A stretch of DNA of 64,000 bases from Dreissena polymorpha (taxonomy: Eukaryota > Mollusca > Bivalvia > Myida > Dreissenidae), in contig NC_068359.1 in assembly GCF_020536995.1 (NCBI RefSeq), positions 60,815,615 through 60,879,614 of the forward strand, given 5' to 3'. A model generated the notes under the pieces. It was given only the letters and a program-made list of their open reading frames with translations. It made no database searches and was not told where the DNA came from. Made by a program: the position numbers and the translations under genes. Below are positions 46,801 to 56,516 of this stretch, in pieces (position 1 is the first letter of the stretch; the number at the start of each line of letters is the position of its first letter).

Positions 46801-49596
46801 GTTATTCTTGTGGCAATTGTGCTTTGCATGCATTATTCAGTTATATCAAAACATATTTTTTTACGCATAATTACTTTTAAATTCACAAACAAATTTATTC
46901 TTTATCGATTTCGTCTTTAAGCTAATTAGATCTAATTATTGAAATAATTACCGAGACGTATACCAATTTAACAAAATACTAATCGCGTATACGATTTAAC
47001 GTTGCTATGCGCACCTGTCGCTTACATCATTTGACATTTTACCAACATGGCGGACTATACAGAATTCAATTGTGACTCGGCAAAAATGGCAAATAACGTC
47101 GTAAACGATCGAACTAACGATGGAGATTATACATTAAGAAGGAATAAATGAAATGTCTGTGATAATCAACGATGCATAAAAATGTTTTAGATAGCAACAA
47201 CATAATTTATTTATTTGTAATCTACTCGGTGGATGTATGTCACGGAAACGAGTGTTTGCATATTGTAAGAAATAAATTTACTCGCAATGTTATTTTAAAC
47301 ATCTGTCGAGATTATTGTTAGAAAATGGGATAAGACAAACATGGTTTCATTTATATGTTAGTGGATCTGTGTATAATCAGATTCATATGCATATATTGCT
47401 TTATTATGTTTGTCGTGCTGTACAGTTTATTGAAACAGCATGGAACTTAAATGTTCATTGCAAGGTAAATATATTAATATACATCATAGTAAGTTAAATA
47501 AATCTATTACCATTAAATGTGCTTGTTTATATGTTATTTTTTCCACAACTGCTTCGTGGAGCAAATAACATCGAACGTTTTTGCCCTTTTTTGCCTAAAC
47601 TGCGCGCTAAAATGCCCTTTTTGAAAGTAATGCACCATGCCCCTTTGCCCTCCTGGGAAAAACACTATTGGTTAATAATGGAGGTGGGTCTTCAAGTGGG
47701 TCTTGAGTATCAAAGTGTAAACATTCCATGGAATAGTTGGAAAGATGATTCTGGCAACAGATTGCATTTTTAGGGCTGCATGTAAGTACCTGTTAACTTA
47801 AAGTTTAATTTTGATAGAATGAGAAACAGAAAAGTGGATTTTCCCTTATAATTTGATTCTTTTTCATTCAAAATAATGTTTGTACTAATTAATATCATAG
47901 CCACACGCTAACCACCTGTGTTTGGCCATGGGCCTACTACATTGTATAAAACACAGTGCCGCAGATAAGCTGCGTATCTCCGTCTTTCAACCTATTAAAA
48001 TATATATATAAAAACGCAAAGAAATTCAATATCATGCGTAATGGAAACGCAACCATTTGATTTTTACGCAAATTCGTCAAATTCGATGCGTACAACACAA
48101 TGGCTTTGATTGAAAATGCTTTGCTCATCTTCGGCATTGTGTACACACCGGTCTTACTGACCTATGTTCTAACGCGAAAGGAATTGTGGGTAACACATCT
48201 TTTACTATTTTACATCATTATTAACATTTTCATTCCTACGCAGAACTACTTTGGCGGATGCAAAATTCCCCAAACCAAGTAATGTGATGCGTCTTAGTAT
48301 AGAGGTGACAATAACCTAGTGACGTCACCATCTATGTATAGAATGCATCTTCGGTATTTTCTCTTTGGAATTATTATCTTAACGCGGCAACGCTTTTATT
48401 TAGCACCTGGATGAAGGAGCAGGAAAACAGTCAAGAGTTATTCAAATTCATTGGGGCCTAGATTTCATAGTTAAATAAAGCGTCTGACCAAATTATTTAC
48501 AACGACACACTTACTTAATCCGTCGCTCATTGTGCATGTATTTGTAAAGCGTCTGTACTTTCAGTTTCTATTACGATGCGAAATAAAAATGCCTAGGAAA
48601 GGTCGTAAGATTATTGTTGCGCCAAAATATCAGACCATGGCAAACTTTTTCGAACCAAGAAAGCAAGAGCCAATAAGTGCCAAATTATGGCAAATTATTC
48701 GTGTGATCGATTTTTATATATATATATTAAGGACAGTTTTAAGGATTAAAGATGTTAAATGAAACATCAGTTTATTAAAGTAAATTATGACAGTTTACAG
48801 TTTTATTGAATCAATACAAGTGTGCAGCTTCAACAGAAGTAAAGCAGCAATGATTTTAAGGTATGCATTTTTATAAATCATTTCACCCTATTTCAAGAAT
48901 GAAATCACCCTATTTTTCTAAATCAATGGGTGAAAACCCTATTTCCTAAATAATTATCTGGGGCACTGATAACATCTTGATAAAAAAACAAGCAGAGCAT
49001 TTTGTTATGCATTCAAAGCGGAACAGCTCGTGGATATGATCCATTGCATTAACTTAAAATGAATTTTCTTTAAATGCAAGAAATATTAAGGGTTTTCGTG
49101 CAATTGACAGTAAAGGTTTTAGACTTATTTAGTGCCTTGTAATTTTTTCTGGATTCAACTTCCTCTTTTCAGTCATCTTGCATCTATCATGTATTTGAAG
49201 GGAATGCCATTTAGAACTTTGTATGTCCCTTCTCTTCTTAGAATTATAATTAATCTCAATTTAGAAATGTTAATTTTGAATTTATACTTTAATTCCAGCG
49301 CTTTTTGAGTATATGTAAAAAGATTATATATCACATTTTTGAAAGACTCATATCTGAAAACTCATATATCAGTCATGGGAAACAAATGAACAGAATGTCA
49401 GTGAAAATCATTGGTACGAAGTGTAAAGGATGCGAAATTGGCATGGTACGAACCGCGGCTTGGTAAACATTTCACAAGATTGTGTTCAGTTCATATTAAA
49501 AAATCCTTATTTCCCGTTCAGACCAGTTTGTGTAGTATTAAAATTATGTATTACCTGCACAAAAGTCAAATTCTCAAAATTTTCTTCGTTTGACAT
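40807..49596 (-). CDS. CENPS: CENPS/MHF1, histone-fold kinetochore and Fanconi-pathway protein (4 exons, 137 aa)
   Basis: Partner of CENPX. Known roles are the CENP-T-W-S-X complex at centromeres and DNA binding with FANCM at stalled forks, in the nucleus. Exons on the minus strand: 49555-49596, 44326-44483, 43947-44013, 40807-40953. All have GT/AG borders, and phases sum to 138 codons with stop. The start MSNEENFENLTFVQ joins RLKAAVHHTTLKIC, matching the family's N-terminus. Histone-fold helices: about residues 15-30, 42-69 (VVAAISETTWKKCEHFATDL) and 73-85, with the hallmark KHAKRSTINADDVKMLVRKS at 67-86. The C-terminal tail is Lys-rich (KKKTKKTKGK, 109-118) and ends DIDENSMT. Human CENPS is 138 aa. 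The 5-kb first intron contains three transposon insertions. An E2F-type site sits just upstream of the ATG. Confidence 0.93.
40982..41219. mobile_element. TTAA-flanked hairpin MITE, family C
   Basis: In the last CENPS intron, 29 bases from the final exon. TTAACCCTTAACCACTCAG to GTGGGAAAGGTTTAAC, with GCAAACAGCATAAAGTTTG / TTTTGTGCTGGTTGC as the eroded hairpin. Confidence 0.8.
41490..42795 (+). mobile_element. Composite HINE-like element, ATGCCCC class, long body
   Basis: ACAAGAG, hairpin TGTGTTT-GTCAG-CAACACA, M ATGCCCCC. Eight or so ~130-base units with TTTGACCTTGAAGGATGACC, CACCACTCAAAATGTGC and CATGCATGCCAAATAT follow. It ends with CTGACTGACTGACAG and hairpin TATGCCACCCTACC-AGGGGCAT. It lies in the last CENPS intron and is inverted relative to the same subfamily at 32052. 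Confidence 0.75.
43253..43890 (+). mobile_element. Composite HINE-like element, AACCAGG class
   Basis: Sister of the element at 14273: AACAAGGGAC, AACCAGGTTTTC, then units with GTGACCTTGACCTTGG and CACCGTCCAATGATGG. It ends with hairpin AACCAGTTTTTTCC-TTCT-GAAAACCTGGTT. The left part is duplicated (AAAGTCTGAT...CTCAAAATGTGCATTG appears twice). It ends about 55 bases from the CENPS exon at 43947. Confidence 0.7.
44662..45156. mobile_element. TIR element, CAGGGGTTTTTC ends, about 495 bp
   Basis: Perfect 15-base inverted termini CAGGGGTTTTTCTGC and GCAGAAAAACCCCTG (the right copy reads GCTGAAAAACCCCTG, one mismatch). TCATA lies on both sides. Interior lines such as ATTTTGGGAATTTTTGCTTC and GGAGTGCCTCCTTTTCCGGA are non-coding. 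It looks like a non-autonomous DNA transposon in CENPS intron 1; the superfamily is uncertain because an 8-bp duplication is not clear. Confidence 0.75.
45380..45925. repeat. Pyrimidine-run repeat
   Basis: Starts with the small palindrome GCCGCCGAATTTCGGCGGC, then TTTTTTTCCCC and TTTTTCCCCCTC blocks. It ends with ATTCCCCCTCTTAAGGG and CCCCTTCCCCC. Similar blocks lie at 20690-21020. Confidence 0.45.
46355..47667. mobile_element. TIR element, 1.3 kb, with an internal promoter-like ATG
   Basis: Termini TAGTGTTTTTCCCAGG and CCTGGGAAAAACACTA are perfect inverted repeats, flanked by TTGGT at 46350-46354 and 47668-47672. CCCTTTTT and GCCACG motifs recur inside the left end; CCCTTTTTTGCC motifs recur inside the right end. 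A small frame at 47047 (MADYTEFNCDSAK..., 34 codons) begins at CAACATGGCGG, a YY1-like start context. It could be a transposase remnant or a captured host 5' exon. It lies in CENPS intron 1. Confidence 0.8.
47800..47925. mobile_element. Truncated end of the CACAGGTGG element
   Basis: TTCATTCAAAATAATGTTTG, ACTAATTAATATCATAGCC and ACGCTAACCACCTGTG match the right arm of the element at 50063-51015. Only this end is present. Confidence 0.7.
47954..48968. mobile_element. hAT-like element, CAGTGCC termini, about 1 kb
   Basis: Left CAGTGCCGCAGATAA and right TTATCTGGGGCACTG are inverted with one mismatch; the flanking eight bases match only partly (ATAAAACA, ATAACATC). It contains two short plus frames: MALIENALLIFG... 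(48100, hydrophobic) and MPRKGRKIIVAPKYQTMANF... (48589). The second has the short basic start followed by NFF-like residues often seen at hAT transposase N-termini, but this is a weak resemblance. It lies in CENPS intron 1. Confidence 0.55.
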
Positions 49597-49604
49597 TTTT
49601 TGGG

Positions 49605-49612
49605 TTTCCCGC
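49605..49612. promoter_or_regulatory. E2F-type site at the CENPS start
   Basis: TTTCCCGC matches the E2F consensus TTTSSCGC and lies 9 bases upstream of the CENPS ATG. Two further TTTTGCGG stretches occur within the next 50 bases. A cell-cycle gene is a natural E2F target. The match is a single short motif, so function is inferred from position. Confidence 0.5.
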
Positions 49613-50062
49613 AAAATATTTTTATTTGGCTATTTTGCGGAGCCTCACATGTATTTTGCGGATATCGACCGCAATTCTATTGTTCTTATACACATACCTG
49701 TTAATACGTATTTATATGCAATATTCGAAAACCAAAATCTTCAAGTGTGGAGTAACAGTTTCTTGAAAAAATATTCTTTTTATTGGAATGGAAGCAGAAC
49801 GTAGATGCTGCACTTTCATTTTTTATCGGTTCTGAGTGCTTATTTACTGAAAGGCAGCTATACACGTTTATTTTACAAAATCAGGTGAGGTCACATATTA
49901 ATGGTAAAGTAGTATACTTTGAGATTTGAAAAACGCACTTCTTGTTCAAATCATCACAAATGCTGGTGAAATACATTATGGAAGATAGATGACTTTCATT
50001 AAAAACGAGTTAATGTACTTATTTTAAAGGGGCCTTTTCACAGATTTTTGCATGTTTTGAAG

Positions 50063-51015
50063 CACAGGTGGTTAGCGTGTGGCTATGCTATTAATTAGTG
50101 AAAACATCATTTTGAATGATAAAAATCATATAATAACGAAAAATTAACTTTTCTGAAAAAAAATATTTCACTATCAAATATAACTCAAAATCAGCCCAAA
50201 ACGGGGTGCATCGCTTTGAACAGCCATATCTTCATCAATTTTGCAGCGATTTTCACGATCTTGGTCTTATTCAACGCAGAAATGAATTTCCTTTCTGGAA
50301 ATGTATATGTCTTGCAATATTTTTACAAATGCTGGGTCAACTTTTAAGAAATAACACGATACACAACACGCATGACCCAGTTGACAGTGATCATGTATTC
50401 TTTATGAATGAAATCTCCAGTTGTAAAGACACACCTCCGCATTGGACCAATGAAATCACTCGTATGTTTAAAATGTCAGTTAGTTGAAATGTATGTAAAC
50501 AAAGGTTTCAAACGGCGCTGGACAGTTAGTCTTGATGCAGAATGTAACGACAAGAACGGTAATAATGTTTTTTCATACGTTTTATTGAATTATGGTATCG
50601 AACTACATGAACTTTATAGGGAAGTTGCCCTTTACTCCGTGAAGATTTCAGTCTTAAAGACAGCATGATCACTGTCAACTGGGTCATGCGTGTTGTGTAT
50701 CGTGTTATTTCTTAAAAGTTGACCCAGCATTTGTAAAAATATTGCAAGACATATACATTTCCAGAAAGGAAATTCATTTCTGCGTTGAATAAGACCGAAA
50801 TCGTGAAAATCGGTGCAAAATTGATGGAGATATTGCTGTTCAAAGCGATGCACCCCGTTTTGGGCTGATTTTGAGTTGCATACCTTGTTATATATATATT
50901 TGATAGTGAAATATTTTTTTTCAGAAAAGTTAATTTTTCGTTATAATATGATTATTTATCATTCAAAATGATGTTTTCACTAATTAATATTATAGCCACA
51001 CGCTAACCACCTGTG
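50063..51015. mobile_element. Foldback hAT-type element with ~340-bp inverted arms
   Basis: Starts CACAGGTGGTTAGCGTGTGG and ends with its inverse. It is flanked by the exact 8-bp duplication TTTTGAAG (50055-50062, 51016-51023). The arms 50063-50400 and 50665-51015 are near-identical inverted copies, so mirror peptides (MHRFEQ...HDPVDSDH) appear on both strands; these are not genes. About 260 bases at the centre, 50401-50664, are single-copy. A truncated relative is at 47800. Confidence 0.9.
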
Positions 51016-51119
51016 TTTTGAAGTTTGTCATTAAATGCTTTATATTGATAAATGTAAACATTACATTTTAAAAGCTCCAGTTAAAAGTCAAAAATAAAAT
51101 TTAAAAAAGAAAAAAAGTA

Positions 51120-51200
51120 GCCTGCAGCAGGGCTCGAACCAGTGACCCCCGGAATCCAAAAGTAAAAACGTATTAGCCAACTGAGCTATTCTGCCAAGCA
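51120..51200 (-). ncRNA. tRNA-like Pol III promoter module (SINE/tRNA pseudogene type)
   Basis: Minus strand: ATAGCTCAGTTGGCTAATAC (A box) and, 43 bases later, GGTTCGAGCCC (B box). The ends GGCAGAA and TGCTGCAGGC only partly pair as an acceptor stem, and the T stem has mismatches, so this is tRNA-derived rather than a working tRNA. It sits inside the element 50022-51490. Confidence 0.6.
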
Positions 51201-51689
51201 TACATGAGATGCGTATTGTATACGTTATATAAGCAATCTTCGTAGTTTCACAAATTTAAACGACAACAACAGAACTCTCCAAATTATTCAATCGTTTGGC
51301 GTTGCAACGTTTTATAATTTTTAGGTTTTTACATCGTCAAAAGATGCATATAATGGCTATATTAGACCATGGCAAATGTTCAGTAATACTGTTTCCTCAA
51401 AAATATCATAACTAAACCGAAATGTGCGAATCTGAAACAACTTTTTTCAATTTTGTCATTTTACCAAACCGTGAAAAGATCCCTTTAAAATGGATACCCG
51501 AAAGTACTATGTCGGTACGCTACAACAGTATAGAACGTTTAAGATAAAACGACTATACGCTGATGATAATCCCAATCATGTTTCTCGCGTTATTGTCATC
51601 GTCCTGTCGTGTTGCCGGACCATCGTCATCGCAATGTCGTGCTATCACCGCCATCGTACTGTCATATTAATGTAACGGTACCGTCGCGT

Positions 51690-52700
51690 AATTGTCATCG
51701 GGGTTTAATGATAACGTAACGGTAGTACTGTACTGTCACGTAATTGTCTTCGTGGTTTCATGTTCTTCTTCTTCTTCCATTACAGTACAGACACCTTTCG
51801 GCGTATAATCGTACTAACGGTACAGTTGCGTAATTATCATCGTGGTTTCGTGACAACGCAACGTTACTGTCGCGTAATTATCATCGTGGTTTCATGTTGA
51901 CGTTACGGTACTGTCGCGTAACTGGCATCGTGGTTTCATTTTAACGTTACGGAACTGTCGCGTAATTGGCATCGTAGTTTAATGTTAACGTTACGGAACT
52001 GTCGCGTAATTGGCATCGTTGTTTAATGTTAACGTTACGGTACTGTCGTGTAATTGGCATCGTAGTTTAATGTTAAAATTACGGTACTGTCGCGTAATTA
52101 TCATCGTGGTTTTATGTTAACATATTGTCACTGTCGCGTAATAGTCATATCGTGATTTCATGTTAACGTTACGGTACTGTCGCGCAATTGGCATCGTAGT
52201 TTAATGTTAACGTTTCGGTACTGTCGCGTAATTGTCATATAGTGGTTTCATGTAAACGTTATGGTACTGTTGCGTAATTGGCATCGTGGTTTCATGTTAA
52301 CGTAACGGTACTGTCGCGTATGTAACATAGTGGCTTCATGTTAACGTAACGGTACTGTCGCGTAATATGCATCGTGGTTTCATGTTACTGTCGCGTAATT
52401 GGCATCGTGGTTAAATGTAACGTTACGGTACTGTCGTATGTGTCATCGTGGCTACATGTTAACATTAACTTAAGGTTCTGTCGCGTAATTGGCATCGATG
52501 TTTCATGTTATCGTTACGTTACTGTCGCGTAATTGTTATCGTGGGTTCATGTTAACGTAACGGTACTGTCGCGTAATTGGCATCCTGGTTTCAAATTTAT
52601 TAAAGTACTGTCGCGTAATTGTAAATGTGGTTTAATGTTAACGTAACGGTACTGTCGCGAAATTGTCATCAAGCGGTCGTGTTAACGTCACGTTATTTTC
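51690..52700. repeat. ~44-bp CpG-rich minisatellite, about 20 diverged copies
   Basis: Core GTTAACGTTACGGTACTG followed by TCGCGTAATTGGCATCGTGG and TTTCAT. Units vary from about 35 to 50 bases. Most retain GTCGCGTAAT, giving a strong local CpG excess in an AT-rich region. No open frame survives. Confidence 0.85.
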
Positions 52701-53218
52701 ATCGTGTTGTATTGTCGCGCTATTAGTGAACATTTCTTGAATACCAAACATGCATCTGTTTTGACACTGCACGACAGAATGCAGTCTTCACTATTTAAAA
52801 GACATACGCATCATACACTGTTGTAAAAAGGAAGTATTGACGCTATAAAACGTCACGTTCGCTTCGTTTGCGTCCCTGACAGATTAATAAACCCACTATT
52901 TAAGCAATCTTTTGAATCCGGCTTTGTGTTTGTCTAAAGTTGTTAAAAAAATGGATTGTACTATTATTAGAAAACTTCAACATACAAACATAATTTGCTT
53001 AAAGACGACTCGACAATGGTAAATAAAAGGCAAGCCTACTACTGAGAAGGTTTTTAGTAAAATAATCTGATGTTTCAACATTAAGGAAATAAAGTTGAGG
53101 ACGAAGACAGAAAACGAATCGATAACTTGGGAAACAGGACGACGAAGATGAAGATGCAGGCGACGATGAAGAAGCAGATTTCCAATGAGGAGATACACAA
53201 GATTCAATTACTGTCGTG

Positions 53219-53282
53219 CTATATAGCTACGTGATAGATCGTCTGCCGTGGAAACAGGAGGACACTGGTTCAGTCCCCAATG
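53219..53282 (+). repeat. Degenerate tRNA-like sequence
   Basis: TATAGCTACGTGATAGATCG, TCTGCCGTGGAAACAGGAGG and ACTGGTTCAGTCCCC follow the spacing of tRNA D arm, anticodon arm and T arm, but with departures from both Pol III boxes. Probably a SINE head or tRNA pseudogene. Confidence 0.35.
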
Positions 53283-53525
53283 TGCATTTGAAATGATTCT
53301 AGATGGAATTCACATGCAGCAGAGTCAACGAAATTTAACGAGAATTAAGCATTTTCGCGAATCAAATTTTTCTTGAGCCAAATTCTCAATATTTTTGCAA
53401 ATGGCTCAAATGGCGAACGATTGACGTCAACACATGTACAATTTTGATTTAAATCCGAAGTCCCACATGCTATACGAATACCTGATTGTTAAGGTTATTT
53501 GTAAAATTTGCAAACAGTGCATAAT

Positions 53526-53817
53526 CCAGACTTATGCTACAATAATACAAGTACAGTTGTAACCGGCAGACTTATGCTACAATAAAACAAGTACAGTTGT
53601 AACCGGCAGACTTATGCTACAATAAAACAAGTACAGTTGTAACCGGCAGACTTATGCTACAATAAAACAAGTACAGTTGTAACCGGCAGACTTATGCTAC
53701 AATAAAACAAGTACAGTTGTAACCGGCAGACTTATGCTACAATAAAACAACTACAGTTATAACCGACAGACTTATGTTACAATAAAACAAGTACAGTTGT
53801 AACCGGCAGACTATAAC
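53526..53817. repeat. 40-bp minisatellite, seven copies
   Basis: Unit GGCAGACTTATGCTACAATA followed by AAACAAGTACAGTTGTAACC. Copies 2-5 are identical; copies 1 and 6 have a few changes; copy 7 is partial. Very regular, hence young. Confidence 0.95.
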
Positions 53818-53900
53818 ATCACCGTCCACTGAGGCGTTTTTGACGCAATTCTTTAGAAAAGACCATATTCCTCTTCGTTGTATAAATATTGTATTGCACA

Positions 53901-54431
53901 CAGAGCTCCAGATAAGGATTTAGTCTAAAGGGTATTTCACCCCCTGATATTATTGTCAATGCGTATTTTACTCCTTTTTTTCAGCCATAAAGGGTTAGGA
54001 ATATTTAGGGGTATTTTCCATTTCCATAGAAAACGGAAACAGTAAAAGGCGTGTTTAATCTAGAAATATTATTATTATTTGTTATTTATATTTATTAAAT
54101 GGAAACAGAATATATTTAAAATGACGATATGAACAGACTTTCTTTAAAATAGTTCCGCAAGTTGCTTAAAACGTCCCTTTTTGATCCACAAACATGATGG
54201 GCCGCCATTTTTATTACAAGCGTATTTTGATTTACTTACTTTTGATTCAAAGTTTAACTAACACAAAAAACTTAACTGGATTATTGGTTAAACCGGTTAC
54301 GCACTTTAATTGATTTAAAATACGTATCAAGATTTGTAAAGCGTTTTGTTACGTACTGGGCCGATTTTTAATGCGTTTTTTTATTTTTTCAATGCGTAAA
54401 TACGCAGATACGCCTCTTATCTGGAGCTATG
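53901..54431. mobile_element. hAT-type MITE, 531 bp
   Basis: Ends CAGAGCTCCAGATAAGG and CTTATCTGGAGCTATG are inverted and flanked by the perfect 8-bp duplication ATTGCACA (53893-53900, 54432-54439). The right end has ATGCGTAAATACGCAGATACG. Its termini resemble those of the element at 47954. Non-coding. Confidence 0.9.
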
Positions 54432-54439
54432 ATTGCACA

Positions 54440-55571
54440 ATGTAGTAGTTGCTCATGTTTCTGAGACGCCACAGTTGAGACACGCCTCCTTGTAGCTCAA
54501 TTGCCGAGCAACGAAACCTGTAGGTATTGAGTATTATCATTATTAAGCTGATCCACGTCATCCTTCGTAATAATTCAAGATGAGAAACGACTTAAGTGAT
54601 TATGTTGAATAATAATTGAGCAAAGCTTTGCTATGTATTGGTTATGTGCGATTAAGTAAGAAATTAAGAAAGTACAATACAATGTACATCTTTGGATCCA
54701 TTGCTTGGGTAGGACCGTTTCAGAGTCTTGACACACTTTTGTTTTCTTTTGGTGTTAGTTTACGTAATGTGCTTTTGTCATTTGATGACATGATATCCTG
54801 TGGCCTCAACAATGAACATTGAAGTAATAAGAACGATCTACCGCTGATGCAACTGGAGTTTCTATATGTTTTTGGTATACATAGCTCAAGCTTTTCTAGA
54901 ATATTTATGTATACTACTCAGGAAGGATAACTTTTATTATGTTATTAGCAGACAGCGTTCCCCATATTGTAGCATAAAATCATTTCAAAGTAATCTGAAG
55001 GAATGGTATTTGTTTGACCCAAGTTTGTTTTAACAATAACCTTAGATTTAAATCAGATCTATAACACAACTTTCATCAAACACACCCACAATACACGCAC
55101 ATTTAGATATATTTTAATATATGTGTGCATTAAGTTTAACATGCTTCCAGAAAACCTGTTAACAAACAAAATTCACCAATATGAAAAAAAATCATAAAAA
55201 ATAAGTGCCATGTTAGCGTGGTTAACGAATGGAACATTCTTAAACAAGGTACTCAAAATGTCACATTCCACCAGCGTCATATTTTAGCCATCTAGTGAGA
55301 CATTCCCCTTGAGGTTGTTTGATCTGCACATGCCTTCGGCGAAAATGCCTAAATGTTATAAAAATCTGAGATGCCACAATATTCGATGAAGGTCATAGAA
55401 ATATATTCAATATTTACTTCGGTTGTTCATATGAAACTTTATTTTGATCAATGGACACAACTTGCAACGCATAAATTGTTTTCATGAAATGCTCTCGTGT
55501 TGTTTATACGGAAAAATTAAAGAAACACACCTTATTTGGCATAGTAACTTAAAGTATAAATAAGAAAAATA
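54440..55571. other. Unique AT-rich sequence
   Basis: No exon, repeat or RNA signal that I can support. The 68-codon frame at 54616-54822 has no splice or domain evidence. Confidence 0.4.
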
Positions 55572-55945
55572 TTTTATCTATGCCAACTAGAATATATCTC
55601 GTGGTTACAAGATAGAACTCCGGCTTTTTTGCGCTTAACAATTTAAAAATAATCGAGTTTGTCGAAACGGAGGTATACGTCTAGAAATCCTTCTTTCGGT
55701 TTTAAAAGCGGTACCGTTTGAAAAATAATAAATTACTTGCTAACTAGGCTATAGATTTAATTTTATCTTAGCCAATTAGAATATATATGGTGGTTACAAG
55801 GTAGAAATCCGTCTTTTTGCGCTTTAAAAATAATTTCGTTTTTCGAAATGGACGTACACATGTATATGTAAAGAAATCTTACTTTCGGTTTTAAAAGCCG
55901 TTTGAAAAATAATAAATTACTTGCTGACTAGGCTATAGATTTACT
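55572..55945. repeat. Tandem duplication, ~189-bp unit, two copies
   Basis: TTTTATCTATGCCAACTAG ... CTTGCTAACTAGGC (55572-55760) is repeated as TTTTATCTTAGCCAATTAG ... CTTGCTGACTAGGC (55761-55945) with about 85% identity and small length differences. Confidence 0.8.
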
Positions 55946-56419
55946 GACAATTTTGCACACTTTCAAATTGCATCCGTTCCATAATTTAGTAATTACCCAA
56001 TTATCTCCCCTGAATACTCTCCGCGTCCGCCATTACACTACTGCCAAACAACCGGTAACATATATAAGAGAGCACCGATTATTCAACGGGTGAATTTCTT
56101 TCTTTTTGTAAAACTTTTTTGTTTGTCATGCAAATTGTATGAAATAAGGTTTTCCTGCTAGAGGAGATGTTAAGCTAGTGTTATAACAGAAAACTGTTTG
56201 AAAAACGTGCATTTTTTAGGTATTTGTCTAGGAAAGTAAACACGTTGACACATTTAAAAAAAACATTTAATTAAACTAAATGCAATATTTATCATTTGAT
56301 TATATGCATCAATCTTAAAATCGCGTAATCCTTTGCATTCCAGTGTTGAATTACCCGTTTGTTCTGCATAATCCGATTATCTCGTTTTGATCAGATATTA
56401 TCCAGACTTAACTAACAAC

Positions 56420-56516
56420 ATGGCGTCATCCCGGGGTGTCATAAACCACACTGCGTGGCAGATGACAGTCTGGTCATTAAACACAATTGATGATGCCACC
56501 ATGTCTTCTCTTTCTG
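56420..56516 (+). CDS. Putative first coding exon of an unrecognised gene
   Basis: ATG in a good context (AACAACATGG) opens MASSRGVINHTAWQMTVWSL, then NTIDDATMSSLS, ending at a donor TCTG|GTAGTA in phase 1. A TATATAAGAG box lies about 360 bases upstream (56060). G+C is higher than in the flanks. No later exon was identified before 64000, so the gene, if real, would have a long first intron. I do not recognise the protein. Confidence 0.3.

Larger units (their letters stand above)
50022..51490 (-). mobile_element. TIR element containing a tRNA-like module, split by a nested insertion
   Basis: Ends TTTTAAAGGGGCCTTTTCAC and GTGAAAAGATCCCTTTAAAA are inverted with two mismatches over 20 bases. Without the nested insert (50063-51015 plus one 8-base duplication) it is about 510 bases. 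The right half holds a minus-strand tRNA-like sequence (51120-51200). It has no transposase frame. Confidence 0.8.

Noticed and set aside
48100-48282. 60-codon hydrophobic frame MALIENALLIFG...
   Set aside because: Lies inside a hAT-like element and reads like a small membrane protein only because the sequence is T-rich. No family is recognised.
49411-49804. Plus-strand frames of 60 and 124 codons overlapping CENPS exon 1
   Set aside because: Antisense shadow of the CENPS first exon and promoter; no domain or splice support.
50206-50853. Two matching peptides (MHRFEQ... on plus, MHRFEQ... on minus)
   Set aside because: They are the two arms of one foldback transposon read in opposite directions, not a gene pair.
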